A DNA stretch of 64,000 nucleotides from Facklamia languida CCUG 37842 (GCF_000245795.1 NZ_JH601133.1:122093-186092); one strand, 5' to 3'; shown: positions 15,803-25,144, numbered from the stretch's first letter. Made by a program: numbers and translations. Notes: generated by a model not told the origin, from the sequence alone.

Positions 15803-16551
15803 AAGATGATCACCTCGACATCCCCGATTACGCTCGAGACCACTAGGTTTAATTTACGGTTGGCCTTCACATAATCAGGGGTCCGCCAGCGGAAATTCTC
15901 CAAGGTCAAGGAGTAATCTTGCCGCTCAAAGAGGACCCGCCCTGTTACCAAAGAGATATTCAGGCTCAACCCAATATCTCGGGGCACGATCAGACGAATC
16001 CGCCCATATAATTTACGGACCATCACGATGTGCTCCCCTTCTGGCACAATGGTATTGCCTAAGTCAATAATGGAATTACCACCAAAGTAAACTAAATTAA
16101 TATCATCCCACTCATAGGTAGTTGGTTGCTCTTGACGCAAATTGAATAAGGAACTATGCTCCAGAATAGTCCGCTGATTCGACTGGGGGGCTACCAATTG
16201 AATACCATAATAATCCCCCAATAGATCACTTCTTGGATGGAGAACCGCTTCGGATAGATTGCCCATCTCATGCCCCTGATCCCCCCTGAAAATAAAGAAA
16301 GAAAAGAATACGGTCAAGGTCAATAACCAGAAAGATCGAGTCAACACAATCGTCAAGACGACAATCAATAGGCCTAAGCCAAGGGCTAAACGATTGAGAA
16401 AGGATTGTTTGATATAAATCGATAGTGTGACGAGCAACATACCGACCCCAAAAAGGATCAAGTAGTGCCAATCGGTGACTAATTCTAAAAGGATTAACCC
16501 CAAGCATAAGAGAATCGCATAAAAAATTCGTTCCTTAAAGAATTGCTTCAC
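15799..16551 (-). CDS. liaF: LiaF-type membrane regulator
   Basis: A 250-residue protein with about four N-terminal membrane helices (residues 10-90) and a soluble C-terminal beta-rich domain ending GDVEVIIL, the LiaF C-terminal domain that restrains LiaS. It is the first gene of the operon and overlaps liaS by 4 bases. AGGGAAGGGGGG lies upstream of the ATG. Assignment rests on domain order and the liaS/liaR neighbours. Confidence 0.9.
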   Translation of the reverse strand: MKQFFKERIFYAILLCLGLILLELVTDWHYLILFGVGMLLVTLSIYIKQSFLNRLALGLGLLIVVLTIVLTRSFWLLTLTVFFSFFIFRGDQGHEMGNLSEAVLHPRSDLLGDYYGIQLVAPQSNQRTILEHSSLFNLRQEQPTTYEWDDINLVYFGGNSIIDLGNTIVPEGEHIVMVRKLYGRIRLIVPRDIGLSLNISLVTGRVLFERQDYSLTLENFRWRTPDYVKANRKLNLVVSSVIGDVEVIIL

Positions 16552-16610
16552 TTCTTTGCCCCCCTTCCCTGATTATCTCTATTATCTCATAGAAGTGTCG
16601 GTTTATAAAC

Positions 16611-16636
16611 AAAAAACCTAAGCCTAAGCCTAGGTT
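16611..16636 (-). terminator. Terminator of greA
   Basis: On the minus strand AACCTAGGC, loop TTAG, GCTTAGGTT then TTTT; nine base pairs with one G-T. It lies 10 bases after the greA stop and before liaF. Confidence 0.8.
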
Positions 16637-16645
16637 CTGCTTCTC

Positions 16646-17128
16646 CTATTGCGCCTTGTCTACCTTCAGGATCTCCACTTCGAAGGATCCTCCTGGTGTT
16701 TCAATCATGACCGTGTCGCCAATTTTCTTACCTAATAAGGCCTTCGCCATGGGTGAATCATTAGAGATCTTGAAAGCCATCGGATCTGCTTCAGCGGATC
16801 CCACAATCGTATAAGCCTCTTCTTCTCCATCTGGTAATTCTTTGAAGGTTACCTGACGTCCAAGAGACACTTGGTCCATTGCCACATCACGGTCATCAAT
16901 AATCTCTGCAAAGCGTATCATATTCTCCAAAGTCGAAATTCGGCCTTCTACAAAGGCTTGTTCGTCTTTGGCGGATTCATATTCAGAATTCTCAGATAAG
17001 TCACCAAAAGAACGCGCCACTTTAATCCGTTCAATGATTTCCTTACGCTTATTGACCTTTAAATCTTCTAATTCTGCTTCTAATTTTTCTTTTCCTTGAA
17101 TTGTCATTGGATAAGTCTTTTCTACCAT
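16646..17128 (-). CDS. greA: Transcription elongation factor GreA
   Basis: A 160-residue protein of normal length. The N-terminal coiled-coil (residues 1-75) carries the acidic tip with Asp and Glu in [18 protein letters not shown], which reaches the RNA polymerase active site to stimulate transcript cleavage. The C-terminal FKBP-like domain includes [18 protein letters not shown]. It lies 19 bases behind udk and is probably cotranscribed with it, as mltG-udk-greA is a common Firmicutes order. Confidence 0.96.
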   Translation of the reverse strand: MVEKTYPMTIQGKEKLEAELEDLKVNKRKEIIERIKVARSFGDLSENSEYESAKDEQAFVEGRISTLENMIRFAEIIDDRDVAMDQVSLGRQVTFKELPDGEEEAYTIVGSAEADPMAFKISNDSPMAKALLGKKIGDTVMIETPGGSFEVEILKVDKAQ

Positions 17129-17147
17129 TACAACAAACTCCTTTAAA

Positions 17148-17768
17148 TTAATTGATAATTGAATGTATTTTTGTGCTTAAGAGATCAATGGCTACGTGAT
17201 TATGGCCCCCCTCAGGGACGATAATGTCGGCATACCGCTTAGTTGGTTCCACAAATTGATGGTGCATTGGTTTAACCACTTCAAGATATTGCTTGAGGAC
17301 CGATTCCACACTCCGTCCCCGCTCGATCACATCGCGCTGGATACGACGCGCTAGGCGTACATCATCTTCTGTATCCACATAGACCTTAATATCACATAAG
17401 TCGCGAATCCGTGAATCTTCAAATAATAAAATTCCCTCTAAGATCAGAACATCACGTGAGATTTCGTGGCTCACTTGATCGGACCGAGTATGCTGAACAT
17501 AATCATAGATCGGCACCTCAATGGTCTCTCCTGCCATAAAAGCTTGAATATGCTGGAAGTACAAATCATTATCAAAGGCCAAGGGGTGGTCGTAATTGGT
17601 CTTCAGCCGCTCTTCAAAAGGCATATGCTTCTGGTCCTTATAGTAATTATCTTGAGCTAAGACGAGAACAGATAATTCAGTGTACTGTGATAAGATTTCC
17701 TTACTCACACTTGACTTACCTGAACCAGAGCCCCCTGTGACTCCAATCACAATTGGTCTTTTTCCCAT
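17148..17768 (-). CDS. udk: Uridine kinase
   Basis: A 206-residue kinase that phosphorylates uridine and cytidine for pyrimidine salvage. The P-loop [12 protein letters not shown] is at residue 8, followed by LAQDNYYKD and [11 protein letters not shown], the nucleoside-binding segments. ATG 17768 (MGKRPIVIG) is preceded by AAAGGAG at 8 bases; the frame open upstream to 17855 has no homologous sequence. It lies between mltG and greA. Confidence 0.95.
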   Translation of the reverse strand: MGKRPIVIGVTGGSGSGKSSVSKEILSQYTELSVLVLAQDNYYKDQKHMPFEERLKTNYDHPLAFDNDLYFQHIQAFMAGETIEVPIYDYVQHTRSDQVSHEISRDVLILEGILLFEDSRIRDLCDIKVYVDTEDDVRLARRIQRDVIERGRSVESVLKQYLEVVKPMHHQFVEPTKRYADIIVPEGGHNHVAIDLLSTKIHSIIN

Positions 17769-18026
17769 GATCCTACTCCTTTGTATTGGATACGCAAAAG
17801 GGGAGCGGAACAAGAGTCTAGCTCTTTCCCGCCCCCGCACTTCACTCATCGACAAGTATGACTTACTGGTGATCAGCTATTGCGCTAATATCTATTATTT
17901 GGTGATTAAAAGCTTCACCTAATGGATTCAAAACTAATAATAAGAAAATACCACATGTCTCAAAAATATGCAAGATGATTTTTCAGTCGGCTAGTAGATC
18001 GATCTACCAGATCAGATCGACTTGGA

Positions 18027-19199
18027 TTACTCTTGCGCTGCTTCTTGTGTCGCTTCATCGAACAAGGGTTGTACATATTGTTCAACTAAGGCATCATGCT
18101 CTTCTTGCGTTTCTGAGTAATAGATCTCGCCTGTCTTCATATCAGCCACAAAATACAAGTAAGAGGTATAAGTTGGTGTCAGAACAGACTGGATCGATGA
18201 GAGACTGGGACTATTGATTGGACCAGGGGGCAAGGCCTCTACCTTATAGGTATTATAGGGAGAATCCACTTCGAGGTCTTGATAAGTGATTAACTCCTTA
18301 TGTTCGCCTAAAGCGTAAGAAACCGTAATATCGGATTGAAGCGGCATGCCATTTGATAAGCGGTTTAAGAAGACTCCCGCCACTAAAGCCCGATCCTCGT
18401 CTGTAACAGCCTCTCTTTCAACAATTGAAGCAAGTGTTAATACCTGATGGTAGGTCAAGGAAGTATTGGCTAGACTCTCACTCAACTTCTGATATTCTAG
18501 GTTTGATTTTCCGACCATGGCCTTTATCAAGTCTTGACTAGTCATTCCCGCAATATAATCATAAGTTGCTGGGAACAAGTAACCCTCAAGCGGATACTTC
18601 AAGTCATCGATTTCTTTTAGAGGGTTTAGTAAGGATGGAAAGGCTTGTTCTAATTCTTCACGAAATTGAGGATCATTGGCGGTCTTCAGGAATTCTTCCA
18701 CCTCTATTGAGGTGTTTTCTGCCACCATCTCAGCAATTTCTTCTAATTGCATCCCCTCGACGACCGTCAGGGTCGTATCCACATCGACAAAGATCGGCTC
18801 GCCCCCTTCTTCCAAAGTCTTCAATAATTGATCCGCATTCATACTCTTGGTAAATTCATAGTGTCCTGCTTGGAAGGCATGGGAGCCCTTGAATTTCATA
18901 TAGAGATTAAAAAATTGACTGGATGAGGTTAGCTGGTTTTCGGCTAGGATCTGGGCGATGTCTCCGGAGGTCGATCCAATGGGAATTGTCACTTCAACCG
19001 GTTCCTGACTATTGGCATCGACTGGACTCAATGCATTGTGAATGGTAAAGTAAGTCCATACGCTTCCTGAAATAACTAAAACCAGTAAAATGATTGCCAC
19101 AATGCGAACAATGCGCTGGGTCCATAGGCGTTCTTTCATACGTTTGGTTTCAACCTTTTTGGCCTCTTCCTGGATTTCGTTCCAATTTAACTTTGTCAT
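18027..19199 (-). CDS. mltG: Endolytic murein transglycosylase MltG
   Basis: A 390-residue enzyme that cuts nascent glycan strands near the membrane. A cytoplasmic N-terminus and one membrane helix (about 30-52) are followed by a LysM-like region (VTIPIGSTSGDIAQIL) and the YceG catalytic domain. The catalytic Glu is in ASIVEREAV (about residue 262), with PLQSDITVSYALG and LPPGPINSPS downstream. The C-terminus is acidic. GGAGGATTT precedes the ATG, and an extended -10 (TGTTATAAT, 19229-19237) lies 30 bases upstream. Confidence 0.93.
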   Translation of the reverse strand: MTKLNWNEIQEEAKKVETKRMKERLWTQRIVRIVAIILLVLVISGSVWTYFTIHNALSPVDANSQEPVEVTIPIGSTSGDIAQILAENQLTSSSQFFNLYMKFKGSHAFQAGHYEFTKSMNADQLLKTLEEGGEPIFVDVDTTLTVVEGMQLEEIAEMVAENTSIEVEEFLKTANDPQFREELEQAFPSLLNPLKEIDDLKYPLEGYLFPATYDYIAGMTSQDLIKAMVGKSNLEYQKLSESLANTSLTYHQVLTLASIVEREAVTDEDRALVAGVFLNRLSNGMPLQSDITVSYALGEHKELITYQDLEVDSPYNTYKVEALPPGPINSPSLSSIQSVLTPTYTSYLYFVADMKTGEIYYSETQEEHDALVEQYVQPLFDEATQEAAQE

Positions 19200-19517
19200 A
19201 AATCCTCCTTTGAAGCTTTTTGCTAAGCATTATAACAGATTTTAAGTTAAATAACTATTTTTCCCCATTACTTCATCATCTCGAACAATTAGCAAGGTCT
19301 ACAGCTTGTCAGTTGTTGTAGTAAAAATAGAGGTTGAGAGATGCCTCGCATAACTGAGAAAGGAGAACAGCCATAGAAAGGCGCAGGAAACGCAAAAACC
19401 ATTCAAAACTGAAAAACAAGTTAGTCTTCAAAATTAACCTTGTTATAATCAGCATTGAATGGCACATAGAATGGGGAGGGCTTAAGCCCTCTCATCTTCC
19501 ATGGCCAGTATAACAAA
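19200..19517. other. Divergent intergenic region mltG / small peptide gene
   Basis: Contains the extended -10 of mltG (TATAAT on minus, 19229-19234) and, for the plus strand, TTAGTC (19421-19426), 17 bases, TATAAT (19444-19449) with an upstream TG. The palindrome GAGGGCTTAAGCCCTC (19476-19491) lies in the predicted leader of the small peptide gene. The stretch 19260-19400 has no recognisable gene. Confidence 0.5.
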
Positions 19518-19619
19518 ATGAAAATCAAGTTTAAAGCTTATAGACATCCTTTTGATTGGAAAGCTTTTCTAGTCTGGACGATCTTAATAGTTTTTATTTT
19601 AAGGTTAATCTTTAAGTAG
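19518..19619 (+). CDS. 33-residue single-helix membrane peptide (putative)
   Basis: ATG 19518 to TAG 19617-19619. The peptide has a basic N-terminal half (MKIKFKAYRHPFDWK) and one hydrophobic helix (AFLVWTILIVFILRLIF) ending in Lys. No strong ribosome site is seen, but a promoter and a leader hairpin lie upstream and the next gene starts 8 bases after the stop. Layout resembles small membrane toxins or regulatory peptides; function unknown. Confidence 0.4.
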   Translation: MKIKFKAYRHPFDWKAFLVWTILIVFILRLIFK

Positions 19620-19627
19620 GTGAATAA

Positions 19628-19822
19628 ATGCGCGAAATAATCGAAACAATAAAATGGCTCTTAGATAACCACGGTGCGACTGAAATTTCAAAAAATACCG
19701 GGCTGTCGCAGCAATCCATCTATAAATATATGAAAAAAAGTAACCCGTCAAAAATAGAGAATATGACACTTGAGACGGCTGAAAAACTATATAACTATGC
19801 CATTTCCATCCAAAAAAATTAA
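19628..19822 (+). CDS. Small HTH protein (64 aa)
   Basis: A 64-residue protein with a single helix-turn-helix (about residues 17-40: ATEISKNTGLSQQSIYKYM) followed by ETAEKLYNYAIS, like a minimal XRE/Cro-type DNA-binding protein. TAGGTGA lies 5 bases before the ATG. It follows the 33-codon membrane-peptide ORF and may regulate it. Isolated between mltG and the aldehyde dehydrogenase, it may be a mobile-element leftover. Confidence 0.6.
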   Translation: MREIIETIKWLLDNHGATEISKNTGLSQQSIYKYMKKSNPSKIENMTLETAEKLYNYAISIQKN

Positions 19823-20078
19823 AGTTGCAATCACACAACTTCGGATTATTCACTAACAGTTAAATACTTTGCACCAAAACAAGCCCCTTTCATTTAAACA
19901 GAGAGTTTTCTTTATTTTGTTAGATCTTTAATCTTACAGACCTTTGCTTAACATAAGATTTGGCTGTCTTTTTTAGGATCCTAATCACCTATCCTTCATA
20001 TTGATACCGCCCTTAGCTTATTCCTTGCCATCTAAATCGCTTTCTTCTAACATAGTTAAGTAAGAAGGAGGAATGACA

Positions 20079-21488
20079 ATGAAGACATACCAACTCTATA
20101 TTAATGGCAAATGGCAGGATGCCTCTAGCCAAGAAAAACGTGAAGTTCTCAATCCAACGACTGAGGCAGCCATCGCTCAAGTCCAAATGGCCAATCCAGA
20201 GGATGTTGATCAAGCCGTCTCAGCAGCTAAGGCGGCCTTCCCTGCATGGAATCAATTACCTCGCCAAGAACGGGCTAACTACTTACAAAAGATTGCCGAT
20301 GGCATCCGCGAACGTCAAGACGACCTTATCGACTCGATCGTGCAAGAATTAGGATCTAGCCGTTCCTATGTTGCCTATCAACAGGTCTTGCGGTCTGCAG
20401 AAGAATTAGAAGCCAGTATCCAAGCCTCAGAGGCAATCGACTTCGAACAAACAATTGACAACTCAACCATCATCAAGGAAGGTTTTGGTGTCGTTGCGGC
20501 CATCTGTCCTTGGAATTTCCCACTTAATCAGATTCAACGCAAAATGACGCCCGCTTTATTAGCAGGGAATACCATGGTCGTTAAACCAGCGACTGAGACA
20601 CCTGGAGCGGCGATGATTCTAGCTGAAATTATTGACCAAGTAGGCTTACCAGCTGGGGTCTTTAACCTCATCACGGGCTCAGGGGCTGAAACAGGGGATT
20701 ATTTAGCTGGACATCCGGATGTGCGCTTGATCTCCTTTACGGGTTCAACCCAAGTCGGTAAAAGACTCTATGATAAGGCGAAGACCAGCGTCAAGAAATT
20801 GGTCCTCGAGTTAGGCGGCAAATCACCTTTAGTGCTTCTACCTGAAGGGGACATCGACTTAGCGGTTAAGACTGCTCTCGATACCCTGACTTATAATTCT
20901 GGTCAGATCTGTACGGCCCTCAGTCGGTTAATCGTCCCAAACCAACTCGTCGCTCAAGTCGAGCAAGTAGCCCGTGACTATTTGGACAGCCTAAAAATGG
21001 GCGATCCTGACCAAGAAGATACAGTTATCGGTCCGCTCGTGTCAGCCAAGCAACAAGCCACTGTCTTGAAGTATATTGAAGAAGGCTTGGCAAGTGGAGG
21101 AAGAATCGTTTCAAATCCCAAGCCATGTCCGGACCAAGGTTTCTATGTGACACCTACAATCTTTAGTGGGATTACCAATGAGATGCCCATTGCCCGCGAG
21201 GAGATCTTTGGTCCAGTTCTCGTCATTATAGGTTATGAAACCCCAGAGGAAGCCTTGGAAATTGCCAACGATACCCCATACGGCCTGTCAGGTGCTGTGG
21301 TTGGGCCAGACCAAGCGGCCCTTGACTTTGCACGCCAAATGCGCACTGGTAACATCATTATAAATGGGGCTGGCCAGCATCACTTTGCCCCCTTCGGCGG
21401 TTACCGTGAATCAGGCTTAGGTCGCGAGCGGGGTGCATACGGTATCGAAGATTATCTAGAGGTCAAGGCTATTTTCCATCCTAAATAA
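20079..21488 (+). CDS. NAD(P)-dependent aldehyde dehydrogenase
   Basis: A 469-residue ALDH-superfamily enzyme that oxidises an aldehyde to the acid. Catalytic Glu lies in LELGGKSPL (about 246) and the nucleophilic Cys in NSGQICTALSRL (about 280); the cofactor site includes PWNFPL, FTGSTQVGK and EEIFGPV. The family suggests succinate-semialdehyde, betaine or general aldehyde substrates; sequence does not decide. ATG 20079 (MKTYQLY) has AAGGAGG 7 bases upstream, while ATG 20073 is too near that site. It is a single-gene unit ending in the hairpin at 21565. Confidence 0.9.
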   Translation: MKTYQLYINGKWQDASSQEKREVLNPTTEAAIAQVQMANPEDVDQAVSAAKAAFPAWNQLPRQERANYLQKIADGIRERQDDLIDSIVQELGSSRSYVAYQQVLRSAEELEASIQASEAIDFEQTIDNSTIIKEGFGVVAAICPWNFPLNQIQRKMTPALLAGNTMVVKPATETPGAAMILAEIIDQVGLPAGVFNLITGSGAETGDYLAGHPDVRLISFTGSTQVGKRLYDKAKTSVKKLVLELGGKSPLVLLPEGDIDLAVKTALDTLTYNSGQICTALSRLIVPNQLVAQVEQVARDYLDSLKMGDPDQEDTVIGPLVSAKQQATVLKYIEEGLASGGRIVSNPKPCPDQGFYVTPTIFSGITNEMPIAREEIFGPVLVIIGYETPEEALEIANDTPYGLSGAVVGPDQAALDFARQMRTGNIIINGAGQHHFAPFGGYRESGLGRERGAYGIEDYLEVKAIFHPK

Positions 21489-21564
21489 ATCCTATAAAAT
21501 TTTATTCAGCGCCTGCTATCGTCTTAGCACACCATTAATAAACTGCTTAAAATAATTAAAAACA

Positions 21565-21636
21565 AAGACACCGAATGTCTAATCACTGGAAGGCCCTTTA
21601 AGGCGATCCTTTCCTGTGAGATGCATTCGGTGTTTA
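21565..21636. terminator. Long bidirectional terminator hairpin, copy A
   Basis: AAAGACACCGAATG ... CATTCGGTGTTT encloses partly paired inner sequence, including GGAAGG/CCTTTCC. It lies between two convergent genes. Sequence and layout match the element at 50061-50123. Confidence 0.75.
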
Positions 21637-21752
21637 TTCATTTATACCTGCTATCCAAGCATTAGTGTATCAAACTATCGGTTAACGATCGAATTGACCT
21701 TTCAGAACGGTGAACTTTATCATTCCATCTCTGAGGTCGATTGCGTTCGAAT

Positions 21753-22397
21753 CTAGGATGTGAATAAGCCTGTTGCATTATTCACGGCCATAGAGAAGAT
21801 AATACCTGCTCCCGGTTGGTCAATATCCAATTCCGTACTGATCTGATGGGCAATATTCCTAACCTTGTCAGACTCAACAACCATCAAGATAATTTCCTTT
21901 TCGGGTTCAATTTGAACATTGAAGATCTTGGAAGTCCGTTCGCTACCCAAGCCACGTCCATGCAAGATGGTTGCGCCTTGACCACCTGCTTGGCGCGCTA
22001 CTTGCACCACATCATCTGCTTTACCACGCTCAACGATTGCTGCTACCATTTGATAAGGACTCATCTTACCCTCTCCTTCTATAAAATCATGTCCGAGTCG
22101 ATGACTACCATAAACACTTGAAGTATCAAAGGAGAATAAGACTCCCTTGCCCTTCTTAGGTAATTCACATTCCACTGCCAACACTTGGTGCATCTCTGCT
22201 TCAAATTCCTTGTCCACCAACATCAAGAGGGCTTCTCTTTTAGAATCATGTAAGCCTAATAGATTCATCAAGGGACTAGAAATGGTTCCATCCGCTAATA
22301 TGATTGTGCCACCTGTAGCCCCCGCCTTGCGCGCTTGCTCTAAGAAGAAGGAAGCGGTGCCTTTCTTGACGATGGCTAGAAATAATACCGTTCTCAT
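21753..22397 (-). CDS. P-II-like protein with two GlnB-type domains, partner of DUF1538 transporter
   Basis: A 215-residue protein with two P-II-like halves (about 1-95 and 110-215). Each has a KKG/RGK turn and a glycine-rich segment: ARKAGATGGTIILADG in the first, ARQAGGQGATILHGRG in the second. The same pattern appears in P-II-related partners of membrane transporters. It lies 10 bases after the DUF1538 gene, so the two are cotranscribed, and it probably binds a nucleotide to control the transporter. The usual uridylylated Tyr loop is not evident. AGGAGGT precedes the ATG pair; the second ATG fits spacing best. Confidence 0.75.
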   Translation of the reverse strand: MRTVLFLAIVKKGTASFFLEQARKAGATGGTIILADGTISSPLMNLLGLHDSKREALLMLVDKEFEAEMHQVLAVECELPKKGKGVLFSFDTSSVYGSHRLGHDFIEGEGKMSPYQMVAAIVERGKADDVVQVARQAGGQGATILHGRGLGSERTSKIFNVQIEPEKEIILMVVESDKVRNIAHQISTELDIDQPGAGIIFSMAVNNATGLFTS

Positions 22398-22407
22398 CAT
22401 CTACCTC

Positions 22408-23877
22408 CTATTTCTTGGTGCTTCTTGCCAATTTAATCTTAAAGATCAAGCCTAGCAATTGTATCATGACAATCGGTGTCATCGCAACCGTTGCAATCAC
22501 ACCAAAGCCATCGGTCACAAGATCAGCCGTTGGCGTAAAATCAGCCGCCCCTTGGGCAAAGGCTAGAATAAAGGTTGCTGTCATCGGGCCTGATGCCACT
22601 CCACCCGCATCAAATGCAATCCCTGTGAAGAGGTCATCCACAAAGAAGGTTAAGATTAAAGCTAAGAGAAAGCCTGGTAATAAGAAATGCCAGATGGCAA
22701 TTTGTGGCAGCATAATCCGTAAAATGGATCCCCCTAAAGCAAGCCCAACTCCGATGGACAAGGAACCTAGGAGTAATTTCTGATTGATAAAGCCCCCTGT
22801 GACTTCTTCGACCTGGTCCCCTAACACGTGAACAGCTGGTTCAGCAAGCACAACTACCATTCCTAAGACAAAGCCGATAAATGGCATGAGGGTTTGATAG
22901 GATTGCGCCAAGTGAGAACCGAGAAACCGTCCCATATCCATAAAACCTTGGTTGACCCCGATCAGAAATAAGACCAAGCCGATTAAAGTGTAAGTAATCC
23001 CTTTGAAAATGTCACTCATTTCTCTAGCAGGTAACTTAAAATGCCGGTAGTTCATGACCACAAAAATAATAATGAGTGGCGCTAAAGCCATGAGGGATTC
23101 AAGAATCGTATGACCAATGGCTGCCACAAAAGGAGTCAAGATCCCACTGGTATAGACATACTCACTGGCCTGCCCTTCAAAACGGGCCCCCATCACCATC
23201 GATAAGAGGAGGACGGCGACAATCGGTCCAATCGACATGGTCCCAACTAGACCAAAGGAATCTTTCTCAGAACTCTTTCCCCCTTTACGGGCCGATACAG
23301 AAGCGGATAAGGCGAGGATAAAAGGAGTTGTCAAGGCGCCAGTGGTTGCTCCGGAAGCATCAAAAGCGATTGCAACAAAATCCATACTCACAAAAATAGA
23401 TAAAAGCAAGATCAAGCCATAAAAGATGGCAAAGAAATACTTCATAGGAAAAGAAGCTAAAATTCTCAAAACTCCAAACACAATGAGAAAGCCAACTCCG
23501 ATTGAGACGACCACCACAATCACCATTGGAGCGATCAAGCCACCCATCGCTTCTGAAACTTGCTGCCCCAAAATCAACAAATCGGGTTCAGCGACAGTCA
23601 CTGAAAAACCAATTAAAAAAGACAAACCGATTAAATATAAGCGAGTATCCGCATGGGCAACTGCCTTTCCCATGGCCTCTCCAATAGGAGCCATCCCGAT
23701 ATCAATTCCCAATAAGAAGATGGTTAAACCCAAAATTAAGAGAAAAGCTCCAATAAAGAAGCGCGCTAACATCTCGCCCGATACATCCACAAAAAAATAG
23801 GATAAAAAAATAACCATCAAAATTACTGGCAGGACAAAAGCCAGTACTTCTTTTAATTTGTCAACGACTAAATCCAT
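22408..23877 (-). CDS. DUF1538 integral membrane transporter
   Basis: A 489-residue membrane protein made of two homologous DUF1538 halves (about 5-235 and 245-485). The same features recur in each: LLGIDIGMAPIG against LIGVNQGFMDMG, VTVAEPDLLILGQQV against VVLAEPAVHVLGDQV, and AIAFDASGATTGALTTPF against GIAFDAGGVASGPMTATF. Two separate DUF1538 proteins have been described as a cation/H+ antiporter in a halophile; here they are fused. The conserved acidic AEP and FDAxG motifs within helices fit ion transport. The following P-II-like gene is the likely regulator. Substrate is not proven. Confidence 0.85.
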   Translation of the reverse strand: MDLVVDKLKEVLAFVLPVILMVIFLSYFFVDVSGEMLARFFIGAFLLILGLTIFLLGIDIGMAPIGEAMGKAVAHADTRLYLIGLSFLIGFSVTVAEPDLLILGQQVSEAMGGLIAPMVIVVVVSIGVGFLIVFGVLRILASFPMKYFFAIFYGLILLLSIFVSMDFVAIAFDASGATTGALTTPFILALSASVSARKGGKSSEKDSFGLVGTMSIGPIVAVLLLSMVMGARFEGQASEYVYTSGILTPFVAAIGHTILESLMALAPLIIIFVVMNYRHFKLPAREMSDIFKGITYTLIGLVLFLIGVNQGFMDMGRFLGSHLAQSYQTLMPFIGFVLGMVVVLAEPAVHVLGDQVEEVTGGFINQKLLLGSLSIGVGLALGGSILRIMLPQIAIWHFLLPGFLLALILTFFVDDLFTGIAFDAGGVASGPMTATFILAFAQGAADFTPTADLVTDGFGVIATVAMTPIVMIQLLGLIFKIKLARSTKK

Positions 23878-24015
23878 TCTCTTCCTCCTTTATCATCTAA
23901 TTCTATTTAAATTCTTATTTATATTATACCATATCACCTCTTTAATAGATAAGGGTATTCAGAATATAATTTCATGGACAATATTATGATAGAATACTAC
24001 TTTTTAAGAAAATAC

Positions 24016-24075
24016 TTGTCAACCATCTGTATGGTGTGTATAATACAGTTGATCTGTATGGTGTACATAATACAG
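24016..24075 (+). promoter_or_regulatory. Promoter with two tandem GntR/YtrA operators
   Basis: TTGTCA (24016-24021), 17-base spacer, TATAAT (24039-24044). Two 22-base copies of CTGTAT-N10-ATACAG occur at 24027-24048 and 24054-24075, 27 bases apart; the first covers the spacer and -10, the second the start of transcription. The regulator encoded directly downstream should repress here. Confidence 0.85.
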
Positions 24076-24090
24076 ATCGGAGGTGGAAAT

Positions 24091-24489
24091 ATGAATTTTA
24101 CTAGCAATCAGCCAATCTATACGCAGATTATCGAGCAAGTCAAAGATCGCATCATCCGAGGTGACTATCCCCCCGGCTATCAATTACCTTCCCGGAGGCA
24201 ATTGGCCCAAGAATGGAAAGTCAATCCTAATACCGTCCAGAAGGCCTTTAAAGAAATGGAAGATCTCGCAATCATCGTCACCCCCCCTAATCGTCCCTCA
24301 ATCGTTACGACTGATCAGGTCTGCCTTCGCCAATTAAAAAACGAGGCACTGGTTCATAGTCTGCAGGCCCTGTGCTATTTAGTGAGAGATCTAGATATGG
24401 ATCTCGAAACAGTCATTGACCAATTGCGTCAAAAGTATCAAGTGAATAAGGAGGAAATCAAGCATGTTACAGATTCAAAACCTAAGTAA
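24091..24489 (+). CDS. GntR-family regulator, YtrA subfamily
   Basis: A 132-residue repressor: winged HTH at about 8-75 (PIYTQIIEQVKDRIIRGDYPPGYQLPSRRQLAQEW) and a short helical C-terminal dimerisation part, the YtrA type that controls ABC operons. ATG 24091 follows GGAGGTGGAA; the ORF open upstream to 23974 contains the operators and is not coding. It overlaps the ATPase gene by 26 bases. Autoregulation is indicated by the tandem operators. Confidence 0.9.
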   Translation: MNFTSNQPIYTQIIEQVKDRIIRGDYPPGYQLPSRRQLAQEWKVNPNTVQKAFKEMEDLAIIVTPPNRPSIVTTDQVCLRQLKNEALVHSLQALCYLVRDLDMDLETVIDQLRQKYQVNKEEIKHVTDSKPK

Positions 24490-25144
24490 AGCTTATGGCA
24501 AGAAGCAAATTCTAGACCAAATTAACCTAGACATTAAGCCAGGTGAAATTACCGGCCTGGTTGGGGTCAACGGAACAGGTAAATCCACCCTCATCAACTG
24601 TATTGCCGGACTATTAAATTACAAGGGACAAATCTTAATTGACCAAGTGCCTTTGAAGCGACCCAATCTACAAATTGCCCATGTATCCGACCACCTAAAC
24701 CTGCTCCCTCAAATGCGGGTCAAGGAGGCAAAAGACTTCATGACCCAATTCTATCCCCAGTGGAACCCTCGTCGAGCTGAAGATATTCAAGCTTTCTTTA
24801 ACTTAAATGATCAGCAGGAAATCAAGAACCTATCTAAGGGAAATCAGGCCAAGTTGAATCTAATGTTAGGCTTAGCCCTTGATACACCCTATCTCTTATT
24901 AGATGAACCCTTCGCTGGGATTGATATTTTTTCACGTGAACAGACTTTGGAGCTGTTTAGTAATTTTATCCAACAAGATTGCGGCGTCTTGGTAACAACC
25001 CACGAATTATATGATGTAGAATTTTTCATTGACCGGGCGGTTCTTTTAAAAGAAGGACAAGTTGTTCGATCAGCCTATCTTGAAGATGTCCGTGAGAATG
25101 AACAGCTCTCACTTGTTGAATGGATGCGAAAGGAGTTGGTATAA
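24464..25144 (+). CDS. ABC transporter ATP-binding protein (YtrB-like)
   Basis: A 226-residue ATPase with Walker A GVNGTGKST (about 34), signature LSKGNQAKL (about 127), Walker B YLLLDEPFAGID (about 147) and the H-loop TTHE. The SKGN form of the signature is typical of YtrB-type antibiotic-response transporters. It lies within the GntR-controlled operon and starts inside the regulator gene (AAGGAGG at 24449), with the permease gene beginning directly after its stop. It probably takes part in cell-wall stress or peptide/antibiotic efflux. Confidence 0.88.
   Translation: MLQIQNLSKAYGKKQILDQINLDIKPGEITGLVGVNGTGKSTLINCIAGLLNYKGQILIDQVPLKRPNLQIAHVSDHLNLLPQMRVKEAKDFMTQFYPQWNPRRAEDIQAFFNLNDQQEIKNLSKGNQAKLNLMLGLALDTPYLLLDEPFAGIDIFSREQTLELFSNFIQQDCGVLVTTHELYDVEFFIDRAVLLKEGQVVRSAYLEDVRENEQLSLVEWMRKELV

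Noticed and set aside
17935-18026. GTAGATCGATCTAC palindrome after mltG as a terminator
   Set aside because: Stem arrangement is complex and the T-run is missing on the minus strand; left uncalled.
22415-23800. Several plus-strand ORFs opposite the DUF1538 gene
   Set aside because: Lys/Pro/Thr-rich translations typical of antisense frames of a hydrophobic protein.
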